Shown here: positions 23,304 to 35,423 of the stretch, in pieces
Layout of the letters: the number at the start of each line of letters is the position of its first letter
How positions within the stretch are numbered: the stretch's first letter is position 1
Assembly (NCBI GenBank): GCA_037974665.1
Contig: CM075769.1
Coordinates: 80,189,190 to 80,253,189, forward strand
Source: Ehretia macrophylla
Lineage: Eukaryota > Streptophyta > Magnoliopsida > Boraginales > Ehretiaceae
Reading direction: 5' to 3'
Length of the DNA stretch: 64,000 nucleotides
Notes under the pieces: generated by a model
What the model saw: the letters and a program-made list of their open reading frames with translations, nothing else
The model's database searches: none
What the model was told of the DNA's origin: nothing
Position numbers and translations under genes: made by a program

Positions 23304-23860
23304 TTTTCAATTTTTTTTGCCCTGGTTAGGGTTGCCAAGATACTTTATCCACCAAATCTCTATTACTGAATCCCACGGTACATTGGGCAAGAGAACTTTG
23401 CTTCACATAGAGGCTGGGCCCGCAAACCGAGGGTGTTGGCTCTGTGACCATGTCTCCGTCGCTCCGGTGCCCATAACTTTTTATCCATAAGGAGTTACGC
23501 GGCGCAAAACATACCGTTGCAAAGCTCCCTCAGAGTTCTACAATGGGGGTAGCCATCTTGCTCGCTGTGCCCCTTTTTGGTGCCCAAAATTGAAAGTTTT
23601 CATTATTTTCAGGCCACTTTTCTACTATTGCTCCATTTTTCTGTCCCAGATCGTACGTCGTGAACTGTTAAAAGGATGACAAGCTGACTAGCGGGACATC
23701 AGAGGGCCCTACGACTTGTCTATATCACGTCTTGCCAGGATGTTGAGTTGTTGAAGCGGATGGGTTGTCATTAAGCCCATTGGGCCTTTTGAATGGGCCA
23801 TCTCCTTAGGCTGGGACTGTGAATAGTTAACACATAAAGGAATTGTGCCCTCAACATGAC

Positions 23861-23979
23861 GGGTGCGATCGTACCAGCACTAATGCACCGGATCCCATCA
23901 GAACTCCGAAGTTAAGCGTGCATGGGCGAGAGTAGTACTAGGTTGGGTGACCACTGGAAAGTCCTCGTGTTGCACCCCC
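23861..23979 (+). rRNA. 5S rRNA copy 5S-20
   Basis: 119 nt. Changes are A11G, T62A (A box), A83T, a 1-nt loss with a C-to-A change in the C-run at 91-95, and a G-to-A change around 98-99. The C box is therefore damaged. A11G is shared with the next copy. Confidence 0.88.
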
Positions 23980-24536
23980 TTTTCATTTTTTTTTGCCCTG
24001 GTTAGGGTTACCAAGATACTTTATCCACCAAATCTGTCTTACAAAATCCCACGAAACATTTGGCAAGATAACTTCGCTTCACGTAGAGGCTGGGCCCGCA
24101 AACCGAGGGCGTAGGGTTTGTCACCAGGGATCCGTCGCTACGGTGCCCATATCTTTTGATCCGTATAGAGTTACGCGGCGCATATCATACCGTTGCAAAG
24201 CTCCCTCAGAGTTCTACAACGGGGGTAGCCAGCTTGCTCGCTGTGCCCGTTTTTGGTACCCAAAATCGAACGTTTTCATTAGTTTCAAGGCACTTTTCTA
24301 CTATTGCTCTATTTTTCTGTCCCAGATCGTACGTCGTGAACTGTTAAAAGGATGACAAGCTGACTCGCGGGACATCAGAGGGCCCTACGACGTGTCGATA
24401 TCACGTCTTGCCAGGATGCTGCGTTGTTGAAGCGGATGGGTTGTCATTAAGCCCATTGGGCCTTTTGAATGGGCCATCTCCTTAGGCTGGGACTGTGAAC
24501 AGTTAACACATAAAAGAATTCTGCCCTCAACATGAC

Positions 24537-24655
24537 GGGTGCGATCGTACCAGCACTAATGCACCAGATCCCATCAGAACTCCGAAGTTAAGCGTGCCTG
24601 AGCGCGAGTAGTACTAGGATGGGTGACCCCCGGGGAAGTCCTCGTGTTGCACCCC
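24537..24655 (+). rRNA. 5S rRNA copy 5S-21
   Basis: 119 nt with A11G, G30A, T62C (A box), G65A, A69C (IE) and T96G (C box). It shares A11G and most of the preceding spacer variants with 5S-20, so the two units are close relatives. Confidence 0.88.
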
Positions 24656-25213
24656 TTTTTCAATTTTTTTTGCCCAGGTTAAGGTTGCCAAGATACTTTA
24701 TCCACCAAATCTCTATTACTGAATCCCACGGAACATTGGGCAAGACAACATCGCTTCACGTAGAGGCTGGGCCTGCAAACCGATGGCGTAGGATTTGTGA
24801 CCAGGTCTCCGTCGCTCCGGTGCCCATAATTTTTGATTCGTATGGAGTTACGCGACGCACAACACACTGTTGGAAAGCTCTCTGAGAGATCTACGACGGG
24901 GGCAGCCAGCATGCTCGCTGTGCCAATTTTTGGAGCCCAAAATTGAACGTTTTCATCAGTCTCGGGCCACTTTTCTACTTTTGCTATGTTTTTCCGTCCC
25001 GGATCGTACGTCGTGAACTGTTAAAAGGAAGACAACCTGACTCACCGGACATCATAGGGACCTACAACATGTCGATATAACGTCTTGCGAGGATGTTGCG
25101 TTGTTGAAGCAGATGGGTTGTTGTTAAGCCCATTGGGCCTTTTGAATGGGCCATCTCCTTAGGCTGGGACTATGAACAGTTAACACATAAAGGAATTGTG
25201 CCCTCAACATGAC

Positions 25214-25332
25214 GGGTGCGATCATACCAGCACTAATGCACCGGATCCCATCAGAACTCTGAAGTTAAGCGTGCTTGGGAGATAGTAGTACTAGGATGGG
25301 TGACCACTGGGAAGTTCTCGTGTTGCACCCCG
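25214..25332 (+). rRNA. 5S rRNA copy 5S-22
   Basis: 119 nt. Changes are C47T, C67A and G70T (IE), a 1-nt loss with C to A inside the C box (GACCACTGGG), C104T and a terminal G. Probably weak or silent. Confidence 0.87.
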
Positions 25333-25888
25333 TTTTCAATTTTTTTTTCCCTGGTTAGGGTTGCCAAGACACTTTATCTACCAAATCTCTATTACTGTAT
25401 CCCACGGAACATTGGGCAAGACAACTTCGCTTCACGTAGAGGCTGGGCCCGCAAACTGAGGGCGTAGGGTTTGTGACCAGGTGTTCGTCGCTACGGGGCC
25501 CATATCTTTTGATCCGTAAGGAGTTACACGGCGTACAGCTTACCGTTGCGGAGCTCTCTAAGTGCTCTACGATGGGGGCTGCCAGCTTGCTCACTGTGCC
25601 CTTTTTAGAGCCCAAAATCGAACGTTTTCATCAGTTTCATGCCACTTTTCTTCTTTTGCACTATTTTTTCGTCCCGGCTCATGCGTTGTGAACTGTTAAA
25701 AGGATGACAACTTGACTCGCGGGACATCAGAGGGCCCTACAATGTGTCGATGTCACGTCTTGGGAGGATAATGCGTTGTTGAAGCGGATGGGTTGTCGTT
25801 AAGCCCATTGGGCCTTTTGAATGGGCCATCTCTCTAGGCTGGGACTGTGAACCGTTAACACATATAGGAATTGTGCCCTCAACATGAC

Positions 25889-26008
25889 GGGTGCGATCAT
25901 ACCAGCACTAATGCACCGGATCCCATCAGAACTCTGAAGTTAAGCGTGCTTGGGTGAGAGTAGTACTAGGATGGGTGACGCCTTGGGAAGTCCTCGTGTT
26001 GCACCCTC
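25889..26008 (+). rRNA. 5S rRNA copy 5S-23
   Basis: Full length with C47T, C67T (IE), C92G and C95T (C box) and C119T. Confidence 0.9.
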
Positions 26009-26564
26009 TTTTCAATTTTTTTGCCCTGGTTAGGGTTGCCAAGATACTTTATCCACCAAATCTCTATTACTGAATCCCACGGAACATTGGGCAAGGCAAC
26101 TTCACTTCACGTAGAGGCTGGGTCCGCAAAACAAGGGCGTAGGGTTTGTGACCAGGTCTCCGTCGCTCCGGTGCCCATAACTTTTGATCCGTAAGGAGTT
26201 ACGCAGCGTACAGCATACCGTTGCAAAGCTCACTGAGAGCTCTATGACTGGTGCAGCCAGCGTGCTCGTTGTGTTCGTTTTTGGAGCCCAAAATCGAATG
26301 TTTTCATATGTTTCAGGCCACTTTTCCTCTTTTGCTCTATTTTTCCGTCCCGGATCGTAAGTCGTGAACGGTTAAAAGGACGACAACCTGACTCGCGAGA
26401 CATCAGAGGGCCCTACAATGTGTCGATATCACGTCTTGCAAGCATGCTGCGTTGTTGAAGCGGATGGGTTGTCGTTAAGCCAATTGGGCCTTTCGAATGG
26501 GCCATCTCTCTAGGCTAGGACTGTGAACAGTTAACACATAAAGGAATTGTGCCCTCAACATGAC

Positions 26565-26684
26565 GGGTGCGATCATACCAGCAGTAATGCACCGGATCCC
26601 ATCAGAACTCCGAAGTTAAGCGTGCTTGGGCGAGAGTAGTACTAGGATGGGTGACCCCCTTGGAAGTCCTCGTGTTGCACCCCC
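26565..26684 (+). rRNA. 5S rRNA copy 5S-24 (near consensus)
   Basis: Two changes, C20G and G97T. It has the ACATAAAGG upstream type. One of the best candidates for an active gene. Confidence 0.94.
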
Positions 26685-27241
26685 TTTTCAATTTTTTTTG
26701 CCCTGGTTAGGGTTGCCAGGATACTTTATCCACCAAATCTCTATTACTGAATCCCACGGAACATTGGGCAAGACAACTTCGCTTCACGTAGAGGCTGGGC
26801 CCGCAATCCGAGGGCGTATGGCTTGTGACCAAGTCTCCGTAGCTTCGGTGCCCATAACGTTTGATCCGTAAGGAGTTACGCGGTGCACAGCATATCGTTG
26901 CAAAGCTCTCTGAGAGCTCTACGACGGCGGCAGCCAGCTTGCTCACTGTGCCCATATTTGGAGCCCAAAATCGAACGTTTTCATCAGTTTCAGGCCACTT
27001 TTCTTCTTTTGTTATGTTTTTTGTTCCCGGATCATACGTTGTGAGCTGTTAAAAGGGCGACAACCTGACTCGCGGGACGTAAGAGGGCCCTACAACGTGT
27101 CGATATAACTTCTTGCGAGGATGCTATGTTGGTGAAGCAGATGGGTTGTCGTAAAGCCCATTGGGCCTTTTGAATGGGCCATCTCTCTAGGTTGGGACTG
27201 TGAACCGTTAACACATATAGGAATTGTGCCCTCAACAAGAC

Positions 27242-27361
27242 TGGTGCAATCATACCAGTAATAATGCACCGGATCCCATCAGAACTCCAAAGTTAAGCGT
27301 GCTTGGACGAGAGTAGTACTAGAATGGGTAACCGCCTGGGAAGTACTGGTGTTGCACCCGC
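27242..27361 (+). pseudogene. 5S rRNA pseudogene 5S-25
   Basis: Twelve changes: G1T, G7A, C18T, C20A, G48A, G66A, G82A, G89A, C93G, C104A, C107G and C119G. The C box reads AGAATGGGTAACCGCCTG. This defines the N subfamily, shared with 5S-38, 5S-46, 5S-50 and 5S-52. Confidence 0.8.
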
Positions 27362-27918
27362 TTTTCAATTTTTTTTGCCCTGGTTAGGGTTGCCAAGATA
27401 CTTTATCCACCAAATCTCTATTACTGAATCCCACGGAACATTGGGCAAGACAACTTCGTTTCACGTAGAGGCTGGGCCAGCAAACCGAGGGCGTAGGGTT
27501 TGTGACCAGATCTCCGTCGCTTCGGTGCCCATAACTTTTGATCCGTAAGGAGTTACGCGGCGCACAGCATACCGTTGCAAAGTTCTCAAGGAGCTCTACG
27601 ATGGGGGCAGCCAGCTTGCTCACTGTGCCTATTTTTGGAGACCAAAATCTGTCGTTTTCATTAGTTACAGGGCACTTTTCTTCTTTTGCTCTGTTTATTC
27701 GTTCCGAATCGCAAGTCGTGAACTGTTAAAAGGATGACAACCTGACTCGCGGGACATCAGAGGGCCCTATAGCGTGTTGATATCACGTCTTGCGAGGATG
27801 CTGCATTGTTGAAGCGGATGGGTTATCGTTAAGCGCATTGGGCCTTTTGAATGGGCCATCTCTCTAGTCTGGGACTGTGAAGCGTTAACACATATAGGAA
27901 TTCTGCCCTCAACATGAC

Positions 27919-28038
27919 GGGTGCGATCATACCAGCACAAATGCACCGGATCTCATCAGAACTCCGAAGTTAAGCGTTCTCGGGCTAGAGTAGTACTAGG
28001 ATGGGTTACCCCCTGGGAAGTCCTTGTTTTGCACCCCC
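27919..28038 (+). rRNA. 5S rRNA copy 5S-26
   Basis: Eight changes: T21A, C35T, G60T and T63C (A box), G68T (IE), G89T (C box, GGGTTACC), C107T and G110T. It belongs to the T subfamily with 5S-33, 5S-39, 5S-48 and 5S-51. Activity is doubtful. Confidence 0.86.
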
Positions 28039-28596
28039 TTTTCAATTTTTTTTGCCCTGGTTAGGGTTGCCAAGATACTTTATCCACCAAATCTCTATTA
28101 CTGAATCCCACGGAACATTGGGCAAGGCAACTTCGTTTCACGTAGAGGCTGGGCCAGCAAACCGAGGGCGTAGGGTTTGTGACCAGGTCTCCGTCGCTCT
28201 GGTGCCCATAGCTTTTGATCCGTAAGGAGTTACGCGGCGTACAGCATGCCGTTGCAAAGCTCACTGAGAGCTCTACGACGGGGGCGGCCAGCATGCTCAT
28301 TGTGCCCGTTTTTTTTAGCACAAAATTGAATGTTTTCATCTGTTTCAGGCCACTTTTCTTCTTTTGCTCTATTTTTCCATCCCGGATCGTAAGTCGTGAA
28401 CGGTTAAAAGGACGATAACCTGACTCGCGGGACATCATAGGGCCCTACAACTTGTTGATATCACGTCTTGCAAGCATGATGCGTTGTTTAAGCGGATGGG
28501 CTGTCGTTAGCCCCATTGGGCATTTTGAATGGGCCATCACTCTGGGATGCCACTGTGAACAGTTAACACATATAGGAATTCTGCCCTCAACATGAC

Positions 28597-28716
28597 GGGT
28601 GCGATCATACCAGCACAAATGCACCGGATCTCATCAGAACTCCGAAGTTAAGCGTTCTCGGGCGAGAGTAGTACTAGGATGGGAGACCCCCTGGGAAGTC
28701 CGCATGTTGCACCTTC
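28597..28716 (+). pseudogene. 5S rRNA pseudogene 5S-27
   Basis: Nine changes: T21A, C35T, G60T, T63C, T88A, T106G, G108A, C118T and C119T. The first four are shared with the preceding copy 5S-26, so the two are sister copies. The A and C boxes and the 3' pairing strand are all altered. Confidence 0.75.
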
Positions 28717-29273
28717 TTTTCAATTTTTTTTGCCTTGGTCAGGGTGGCCAAGATACTTTATCCACCAAATCTCTATTACTGAATCCCACGGAACATTGGG
28801 CAAGACAACTTCGTTTCACGTAGAGGCTGGGCCAGCAAACCGAGGGCGTAGGGTTTGTGACCAGGTCTCCGTCGCTTCGGTGCCCATAATTTTTGATCCG
28901 TAAGGAGTTACGCGGCGCACACCATGCCGTTGCAAAGCTCTCAAAGAGCTTTACGACGCGGGTAGCAAGCTTTCTCGCTTTGCCCATTTTTGGAGCCCAA
29001 AATCGATCGTTTTCATCAGTTTCAGGGCACTTTTCTTCTTTTGCTCTGTTTATTTGTTCCGGATCGCAAGTCGTGAACTGTTAAAAGGACGACAACCTAA
29101 CTCGCGGGACATCAGAGGGCCCTATAGCGTGTTGATATCACGTCTTGCGAGGATGCTGCATTGTTGAAGCGGATGGGTTATCGTTAAGCCGATTGGGCCT
29201 TTTGAATGGGCCATCTCTCTAGGCTGGGTTTGTGAACCGTTAACACATAAAGGAATTGTGCCCTCAACATGAC

Positions 29274-29392
29274 AGGTGCGGTCATACCAGCACTAATGCA
29301 CCGGATCCCATAAGAACTCCGAAGTTAAGCGTGCTTGGGCGAGAGTAGTACTAAGATGGGTGACCCCTGGGAAGTCCTCGTGTTGCACATTC
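29274..29392 (+). rRNA. 5S rRNA copy 5S-28
   Basis: 119 nt. Changes are G1A, A8G, C39A, G81A (C box), loss of one C at 91-95 and a 3' end reading GCACATTC, which weakens helix I. Confidence 0.85.
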
Positions 29393-29633
29393 TTTTCAAT
29401 TTTTTTTGCCCTGGTTAGGGTTGCCAAGATACTTTATCCACCAAATCTCTGTTATTGAATCCCACGGATCATTGGGCAAGACAACTTTGCTTCACGTAGA
29501 GGCTGGGCCCGCAAACCGAGGGCATAGGGCTTGTGACCAGGTCTCCGTCGCTCTGGTGCCCATAACTTTTGATCTATAAGGAGTTACGTGGTGCACAACA
29601 TACCGTTGCAAAGCTCTTCGAGAGCTCTACGAC

Positions 29634-29635
29634 GC
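29634..29635 (+). other. Spacer deletion of about 15-16 bp
   Basis: TCTACGACG is joined directly to CTCGTTGTGCC, omitting the usual GGGGCAGCCAGCTTG. This makes the 5S-28 unit 661 bp long. Confidence 0.8.
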
Positions 29636-29934
29636 TCGTTGTGCCCGCTTTGGGAGCCCAAAATCGAACGTTTTCATCAGTTTCGGGCCACTTTTCTTCT
29701 TTTGCTCTACTTTTCTGTCCCGGATCATATGTCGTGAGCTGTTAAAAGGACGACAACCTGACTCGCGGGACATCAGAGAGCCCTACAACATGTCGATATC
29801 ACGTCTTGCGAGGATGCTGTGTTGTTGAAACGGATGGGTTGTCGTTAAGCCCATTGGGCCTTTTGAATGGGCCATCTCTCTAGGCTGGCACTGTGAACCG
29901 TTAACACATATAGAAATTGTGCCCTCAACATGAT

Positions 29935-30054
29935 GGGTGCGATCATACCAGTACTAATGCACCGGATTCCATCAGAACTCCGAAGTTAAGCGTGCTTGGG
30001 AGAGAGTAGTACTAGGATGGGTGACCCCCTGGGAAGTCCTCGTGTTTTACCCCC
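29935..30054 (+). rRNA. 5S rRNA copy 5S-29
   Basis: Full length with C18T, C34T, C67A (IE), G113T and C114T. The base at -1 is T. Confidence 0.9.
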
Positions 30055-30611
30055 TTTTCAATTTTTTTTGCCCTGGTTAGGGTTGCCAAGATACTTTATA
30101 CACCAAATCTCTATTACTGAGTCCCACGGAACATTGGGCAAGACAACTTCGTTTCACGTAGAGGCTGGGCCAGCAAACCGAGGGCGTAGGGTTTGTGACT
30201 AGGTCTCCGTCACTTCGGTGCCCATAACTTTTGTTCCGTAAGGTGTTACGCGGCGCACAACATACCTTTGCAAAGCACTCAGAGAGCTCTACGACGAGGG
30301 TAGCCAGCTTGCTCGCTGTGCCCGTTTTTGGAGCCCAAAATCGATCATTTTCATTACTTTCAGGGCACTTTTCTTATTTTGCTCTGTTTATTAGTTCCGG
30401 ATAGCAAGTCGTGAACTATTAAAAGGACGACAACCTGACTCGTGGGACATCAGAGGGATCTATAGCGTGTTGATATCACATCTTACGAGGATGCTGCATT
30501 GTTGAAGCGGATGGGTTATCGTTAAGCCCATTGAGCCTTTTGAATGGGCCATCTCTCTAGGCTGGGACTGTGAACCGTTAACACAAATAGGAATTGTGCC
30601 CTCAACATGAC

Positions 30612-30731
30612 GGGTGCGATCATACCAGCACTAATACACCAGATCCCATCAGAACTCTGAAGTTAAGCGTGCTTGGGCGAGAATAGTAGTAGAATGGGTG
30701 ATACCCTGGGAAGTCCTCGTGTTGCACCCCC
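30612..30731 (+). rRNA. 5S rRNA copy 5S-30
   Basis: Eight changes: G25A, G30A, C47T, G72A (IE), C78G, and G82A, C91T and C92A (C box). C78G with G82A (AGTAGTAGTAGAATGG) marks the S subfamily, also seen in 5S-35, 5S-40 and 5S-53. Confidence 0.87.
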
Positions 30732-30841
30732 TGTTCCATTTTTTTTGCCCTGGTTAGGGTTGCCAAGATACTTTATCAACCAAATCTCTATTACTGAATC
30801 CCATGGAACATTGGGCAAGACAACTTCGCTTCACGTAGAGG

Positions 30842-30845
30842 CTAG
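30842..30845 (+). other. 21-bp spacer deletion junction, first copy
   Basis: GTAGAGGCT runs straight into AGGGTTTGTG. The usual GGGCCCGCAAACCGAGGGCGT is absent. The same junction recurs after 5S-35 and 5S-47. Confidence 0.88.
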
Positions 30846-31267
30846 GGTTTGTGACCAGGTCTCCGTTACTCCGGTGCCCATAACTTTTGATCCTTAAGGA
30901 GTTACGCGGCGCACAGCATACAGTTGCAAAGCTCTCTGAGAGCTCTACGACGGGGGCAGCTAGGTTGCTCACTGTGCCTATTTTTGGAGCCCAAAATCGA
31001 ACGTTTTCATTAGTTTTAGGCCACTTTTCCTCTTTTGCTCTGTTTTTTCTTTACGGATCGTACGTCGTGAACTGTGAAAAGGACGACAACCTGACTCACG
31101 GGACATCAGAGGGCCCTACAACGTGCTAATATCACGTCTTGCGAGGATGCTGCGTTGTTGAAGCAGATGGGTTGTCGTTAAGCCCAGTGGTCCTTTTGAA
31201 TTGGCCATCTCTTTAGGCTGGGGTTGGCAACCGTTAACACATATAGGAATTGTGCCCGCAACATGAC

Positions 31268-31387
31268 GGGTGCGATCATACCAGCAATAATGCACTGGAT
31301 CCCATCAGAACTCCGAAGTTAAGAGTGCTCGGGCGAGAGTAGTACTAGGATGGGTGAACCCCTGGGAAGTCCTCATGTTGCACCCCC
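31268..31387 (+). rRNA. 5S rRNA copy 5S-31
   Basis: Full length with C20A, C29T, C57A and T63C (A box), C91A (C box) and G108A. Confidence 0.89.
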
Positions 31388-31944
31388 TTTTCAATTTTTT
31401 TTGCCCTGGTTAGGGTTGCCAAGATACTTTATCCACCAAATCTCTATTACTGAATCCCACGGATCATTGGGCAAGACAACTTCGCTTCACGTAGAGGCTG
31501 GGCCAGCAAACCGAGGGCGTAGGGTTTGTGACCAGGTCTCCGTCGCTCCGGTGCCCATAACTTTTGATCCGTAAGGAGTTACGCGGCGTACAGCATACCA
31601 TTGCTAAGCTCACTGAGAGCTCTATGACGGGGGTAGCTAGCATGCTCGTTGTGCCCATTTTTGGAGCCCAAAATCGAATGTTTTCATCAGTTTCAGGCTA
31701 TTTTTCTTCTTTTGCTATGTTTTTCCGTCCCGGATCGTAAGTCGTGAACGGTTAAAAGGACGACAACCTGACTCGCGGAACATTAGAGGGCCCTACAACG
31801 TGTCGATATGACGTTTTGCAAGCATGCTGCGTTGTTGAAGCGGATGGGTTGTCGTTAAGCCAATTGGGCCATTCGAATGGGCCATCTCTCTAGGCTGGGA
31901 CTGTGAACATTTAACACATAAAGGAATTGTGCCCTCAACATGAT

Positions 31945-32064
31945 GGGTGCGATCATACCAGCACTAATGCATCGGATCCCATCAGAACTCCGAAGTTGAG
32001 CGTGCTTGGGCGAGAGTGGTACTAGGATGGGTGACCCCCTTGGAAGTCCTCGTGTTGCACCCCC
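31945..32064 (+). rRNA. 5S rRNA copy 5S-32
   Basis: Full length with C28T, A54G (A box), A74G and G97T (C box). A74G and G97T are shared with 5S-37 and 5S-49. Confidence 0.91.
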
Positions 32065-32621
32065 TTTTCAATTTTTTTGGCCCTGGTTAGGGTTGCCAAG
32101 ATACTTTATCCACCAAATCTCTATTACTGAATCCCATGGAACATTGGGCAAGACAACTTCGTTTCACGTAGAGGCTGGGCCAGCAAACCGAGGGCGTAGG
32201 GTTTGTGACCAGGTTTTCGTCACATCGGTGCCCATAACTTTTGATCCGTAAGGAGTTACGCGGCGCACAGCATACCTGTGCAAAGCTCTAAGAGAGCTCT
32301 ACGACGGGGGCAGCTAGCTTGCTCACTGTGCCTATTTTTGGAGCCCAAAATCGATCGTTTTCATCAGTTTCAGGGCACTTTTCTTCTTTTGCTCTGTTTA
32401 TTCGTTCCGGATTACAAGTCGTGAACTGTTAAAAGGACGACAACCTAACTCGCTGGACATCAGAGGGCCCTATAGCGTGTTGATATCACGTCTTGCGAGG
32501 ATGCTGCGTTGTTGAATCGGATGGGTTATCGTTAAGCCCATTGGGCCTTTTGAATGGGCCATCTCTCAATGCTGGGTCTGTTAACCGTTAAGACATATAG
32601 GAATTGTGCCCTCAACATGAC

Positions 32622-32741
32622 GGGTGCGATCATACCAGCACTAATGCACCGGATCCCATAAGAACTCCGAAGTTAAGCGTTCTTGGGCGAGAGTAGTACT
32701 AGGATGGGTTACCCCTTGGGAAGTCCTCGTTTTGCACCCCC
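32622..32741 (+). rRNA. 5S rRNA copy 5S-33
   Basis: T-subfamily copy with C39A, G60T (A box), G89T and C95T (C box) and G110T. Confidence 0.9.
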
Positions 32742-33298
32742 TTTTCAATTTTTTTTTCCCGAGTTAGGGTTGCCAAGATACTTTATCCACTAAATCTCTA
32801 TTACTGAATCCCACGGTACATTGGGCAAGGCAACTTCGTTTCACGTAGAGGCTGGGCCAGCAAACCGAGGGCGTAGGGTTTGTGACCAGGTCTCCGTCGC
32901 TCCGGTGCCCATAACTTTTGATCCGTAAGGAGTTACGCGGCGTACAGCATGCCGTTGCAAAGCTCACTGAGAGCTCTACGACGGGGGCATCCAGCATGCT
33001 CGCTGTGCCCATTTTTGGAGCCCAAAATCGAATGTTTTCATCAGTTTCTGGCCACTTTTCTTCTTTTGCTCTATTTTTCCATCCCGGATCGTAAGTCGTG
33101 AACGGTTAAAAGGATGACAACCTGACTCGCGGGACATCATAGGGCCCTACAACGTGTCGATATCACGTCTTGCAAGCATGCTGCGTTGTTTTAGCGGATG
33201 GGCTATCGTTAGGCCCATTGGGCATTTTGAATGGGCCGTTTCTCTAGGATGCCACTGTGAACAGTTAACACATAAAGGAATTGTGCCCTCAACATGAT

Positions 33299-33417
33299 GG
33301 GTGCGGTCATACCAGCACTAATGCACTGGATCCCATCAGAACTCCGAAGTTAAGCGTGCTTGGGCGAGAGTAGTACTAGAATGGGTAATCCCTGGGAAGT
33401 CCTTGTGTTGCACCCCC
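33299..33417 (+). rRNA. 5S rRNA copy 5S-34
   Basis: 119-nt relative of the N subfamily with A8G, C29T, G82A, G89A, a 1-nt loss with a T inside 91-95, and C107T. The C box is damaged. Its spacer pairs with that of 5S-46. Confidence 0.86.
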
Positions 33418-33973
33418 TTTTCAATTGTTTTTGCCCCGGTTAGGGTTGCCAAGATACTTTATCCACCACATTTCTATTACCGAATCCCACGGCACCTTGG
33501 GCAAGATAACTTCGTTTCACATAGAGGGTGGGCCAGCAAACCGAGGGCGTAGGGTTTGTGACCAGATCTCCGTCGCTTCGGTGCCTATAACTTTTGATCC
33601 GTAAGGTGTTACGCGGCGCACAGCATACCTATGCAAAGCACTCAGAGAGCTCTACGACGAGTGCAACCAGCTTGCTCGCTGTGCCCGTTTTTGGAGCCCA
33701 AAATCGATCATTTTTGTTAGTGTCAAGGCACTTTTCTTATTTTGCTCTGTTTATTCGTTCCGGATAGCAAGTCGTGAACTGTTAAAAGGACGACAACCTG
33801 ACTCGCTGGACATCAGAGGGCCCTATAGCGTGTTGATGTCACGTCTTGTGAGGATGCTGCGTTGTTGAAGCGGATGGGTTATCGTTAAGCCCATTGGGCC
33901 TTTGAATAGGCCATCTCTCTAGGCTGGAACTGTGAACCGTTAACACATATAGGAATTGTGCCCTCAACATGAC

Positions 33974-34093
33974 GGGTGCGATCATACCAGTAATAATGCA
34001 CCAGATCCCATCAGAACTCCGAAGTTAAGCGTGCTTGGGCGAGAGTAGTAGTAGAATGGGTGACCCCCTGGGAAGTCCTCGTGTTGCACCCCA
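33974..34093 (+). rRNA. 5S rRNA copy 5S-35
   Basis: S-subfamily copy with C18T, C20A, G30A, C78G, G82A and C120A. It is followed by the 21-bp spacer deletion. Confidence 0.9.
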
Positions 34094-34203
34094 TTTTCAA
34101 TTTTTTTTGCCCTGGTTAGGGTTGCCAAGATACTTTATCCACCAAATATTTATTACTGAATCCCATGGAACATTGGGCAAGACAACTTCGCTTCACGTAG
34201 AGG

Positions 34204-34207
34204 CTAG
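34204..34207 (+). other. 21-bp spacer deletion junction, second copy
   Basis: GTAGAGGCTAGGGTTTGTG, identical to the junction in the 5S-30 spacer. The unit is 655 bp long. Confidence 0.88.
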
Positions 34208-34628
34208 GGTTTGTGACCAGGTCTCCGTCGCTCCGGTGCCCATAACTTTTGATTTGTAAGGCGTTACGCGGCGCACAACATACCGTTGCAAAGCTCTCTG
34301 AGAGCTCTACAACGGGGGCAGCCAGCTTGCTCGCTATGCCCATTTTTGGAGCCCGAAATCGAACGTTTTCATCAGTTTCAGGCCACTTTTCTTCTTTTGC
34401 TCTGTTTTTTCGTCCCTGATCGTACGTTGTGAACTGTGAAAAGGATGACAACCTGACTCGCGGGACATCAGAGGGCCCTACAACGTGCTGATATCACGTC
34501 TTGAGAGGATGCTGTGTTGTTGAAGCGGATGGGTTGTCGTTATGCCCATTGGGCCTTTTAATGGGCCATCTCTCTAGGCTAGGACTGTGAAACGTTAACA
34601 CATATAGGAATTGTGCCATCAACATGAC

Positions 34629-34748
34629 GGGTGCGATCATACCAGCACTTATGCACTGGATCCCATCAGAACTCCAAAGTTAAGCTTGCTTGGGCGAGAG
34701 TAGTACTAGGATGGGTGACCCCCTGGGAAGTACTCGTGTTGCACCCCG
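34629..34748 (+). rRNA. 5S rRNA copy 5S-36
   Basis: Full length with A22T, C29T, G48A, G58T (A box), C104A and C120G. It is followed by GATTTTAATTTTTTT, a terminator variant shared with 5S-48. Confidence 0.9.
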
Positions 34749-35303
34749 ATTTTAATTTTTTTGCCCTGGTTAGGGTTGCCAAGATACTTTATCCACCAAA
34801 TCTCTATTACTGAATCCCACGGAACATTGGGCAAGGAAACTTCGTTTCACATAGAGGCTGGGCCAGCAAACCGAGGGCGTAGGGTTTGTGACCCTGTCTC
34901 TGTCGCATCGGTGCCCATAACTTTGATCCGTAAGGAGTTACGTGGCGTACAGCATGCCGTTGCAAAGCTCACTGAGAGCTCTATGACAGGGGCAGCCAGC
35001 ATGCTCGTTGTGCACATTTTTGGAGCCCAAAATCGAATGTTTTCATCAATTTCAGGCTACTTTTCTTCTTTTGCTCTGTTTTTTCGTCGCGGATCGTAAG
35101 TCGTGAACGGTTAAAAGGACGACAACCTGACTCGCTGGACATCAGAGGGCCCTACAACGTGTCGATATCACGTCTTACAAGCATGCTGCGTTGTTGAAGC
35201 GGATGGGTTGTCGTTAAGCCCATTGGGCCTTTTGAATAGGCCATCTCTCTAGGCTGGGACTGTGAACTGTTAACACATATAGGAATTTTTCCCTCAACAT
35301 GAC

Positions 35304-35423
35304 GGGTGCGATCATACCAGTACTAATGCACCGGATCCTATCAGAACTACAGAGTTAAGCGTGCTTGGGCGAGAGTGGTACTTGGATGGGTGACCCCCTT
35401 GGAAGTCCTCGTGTTGCACCCCA
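35304..35423 (+). rRNA. 5S rRNA copy 5S-37
   Basis: Eight or nine changes: C18T, C36T, C46A, G48A, A49G, A74G, A80T and G97T (C box) and C120A. Related to 5S-49. Confidence 0.86.
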
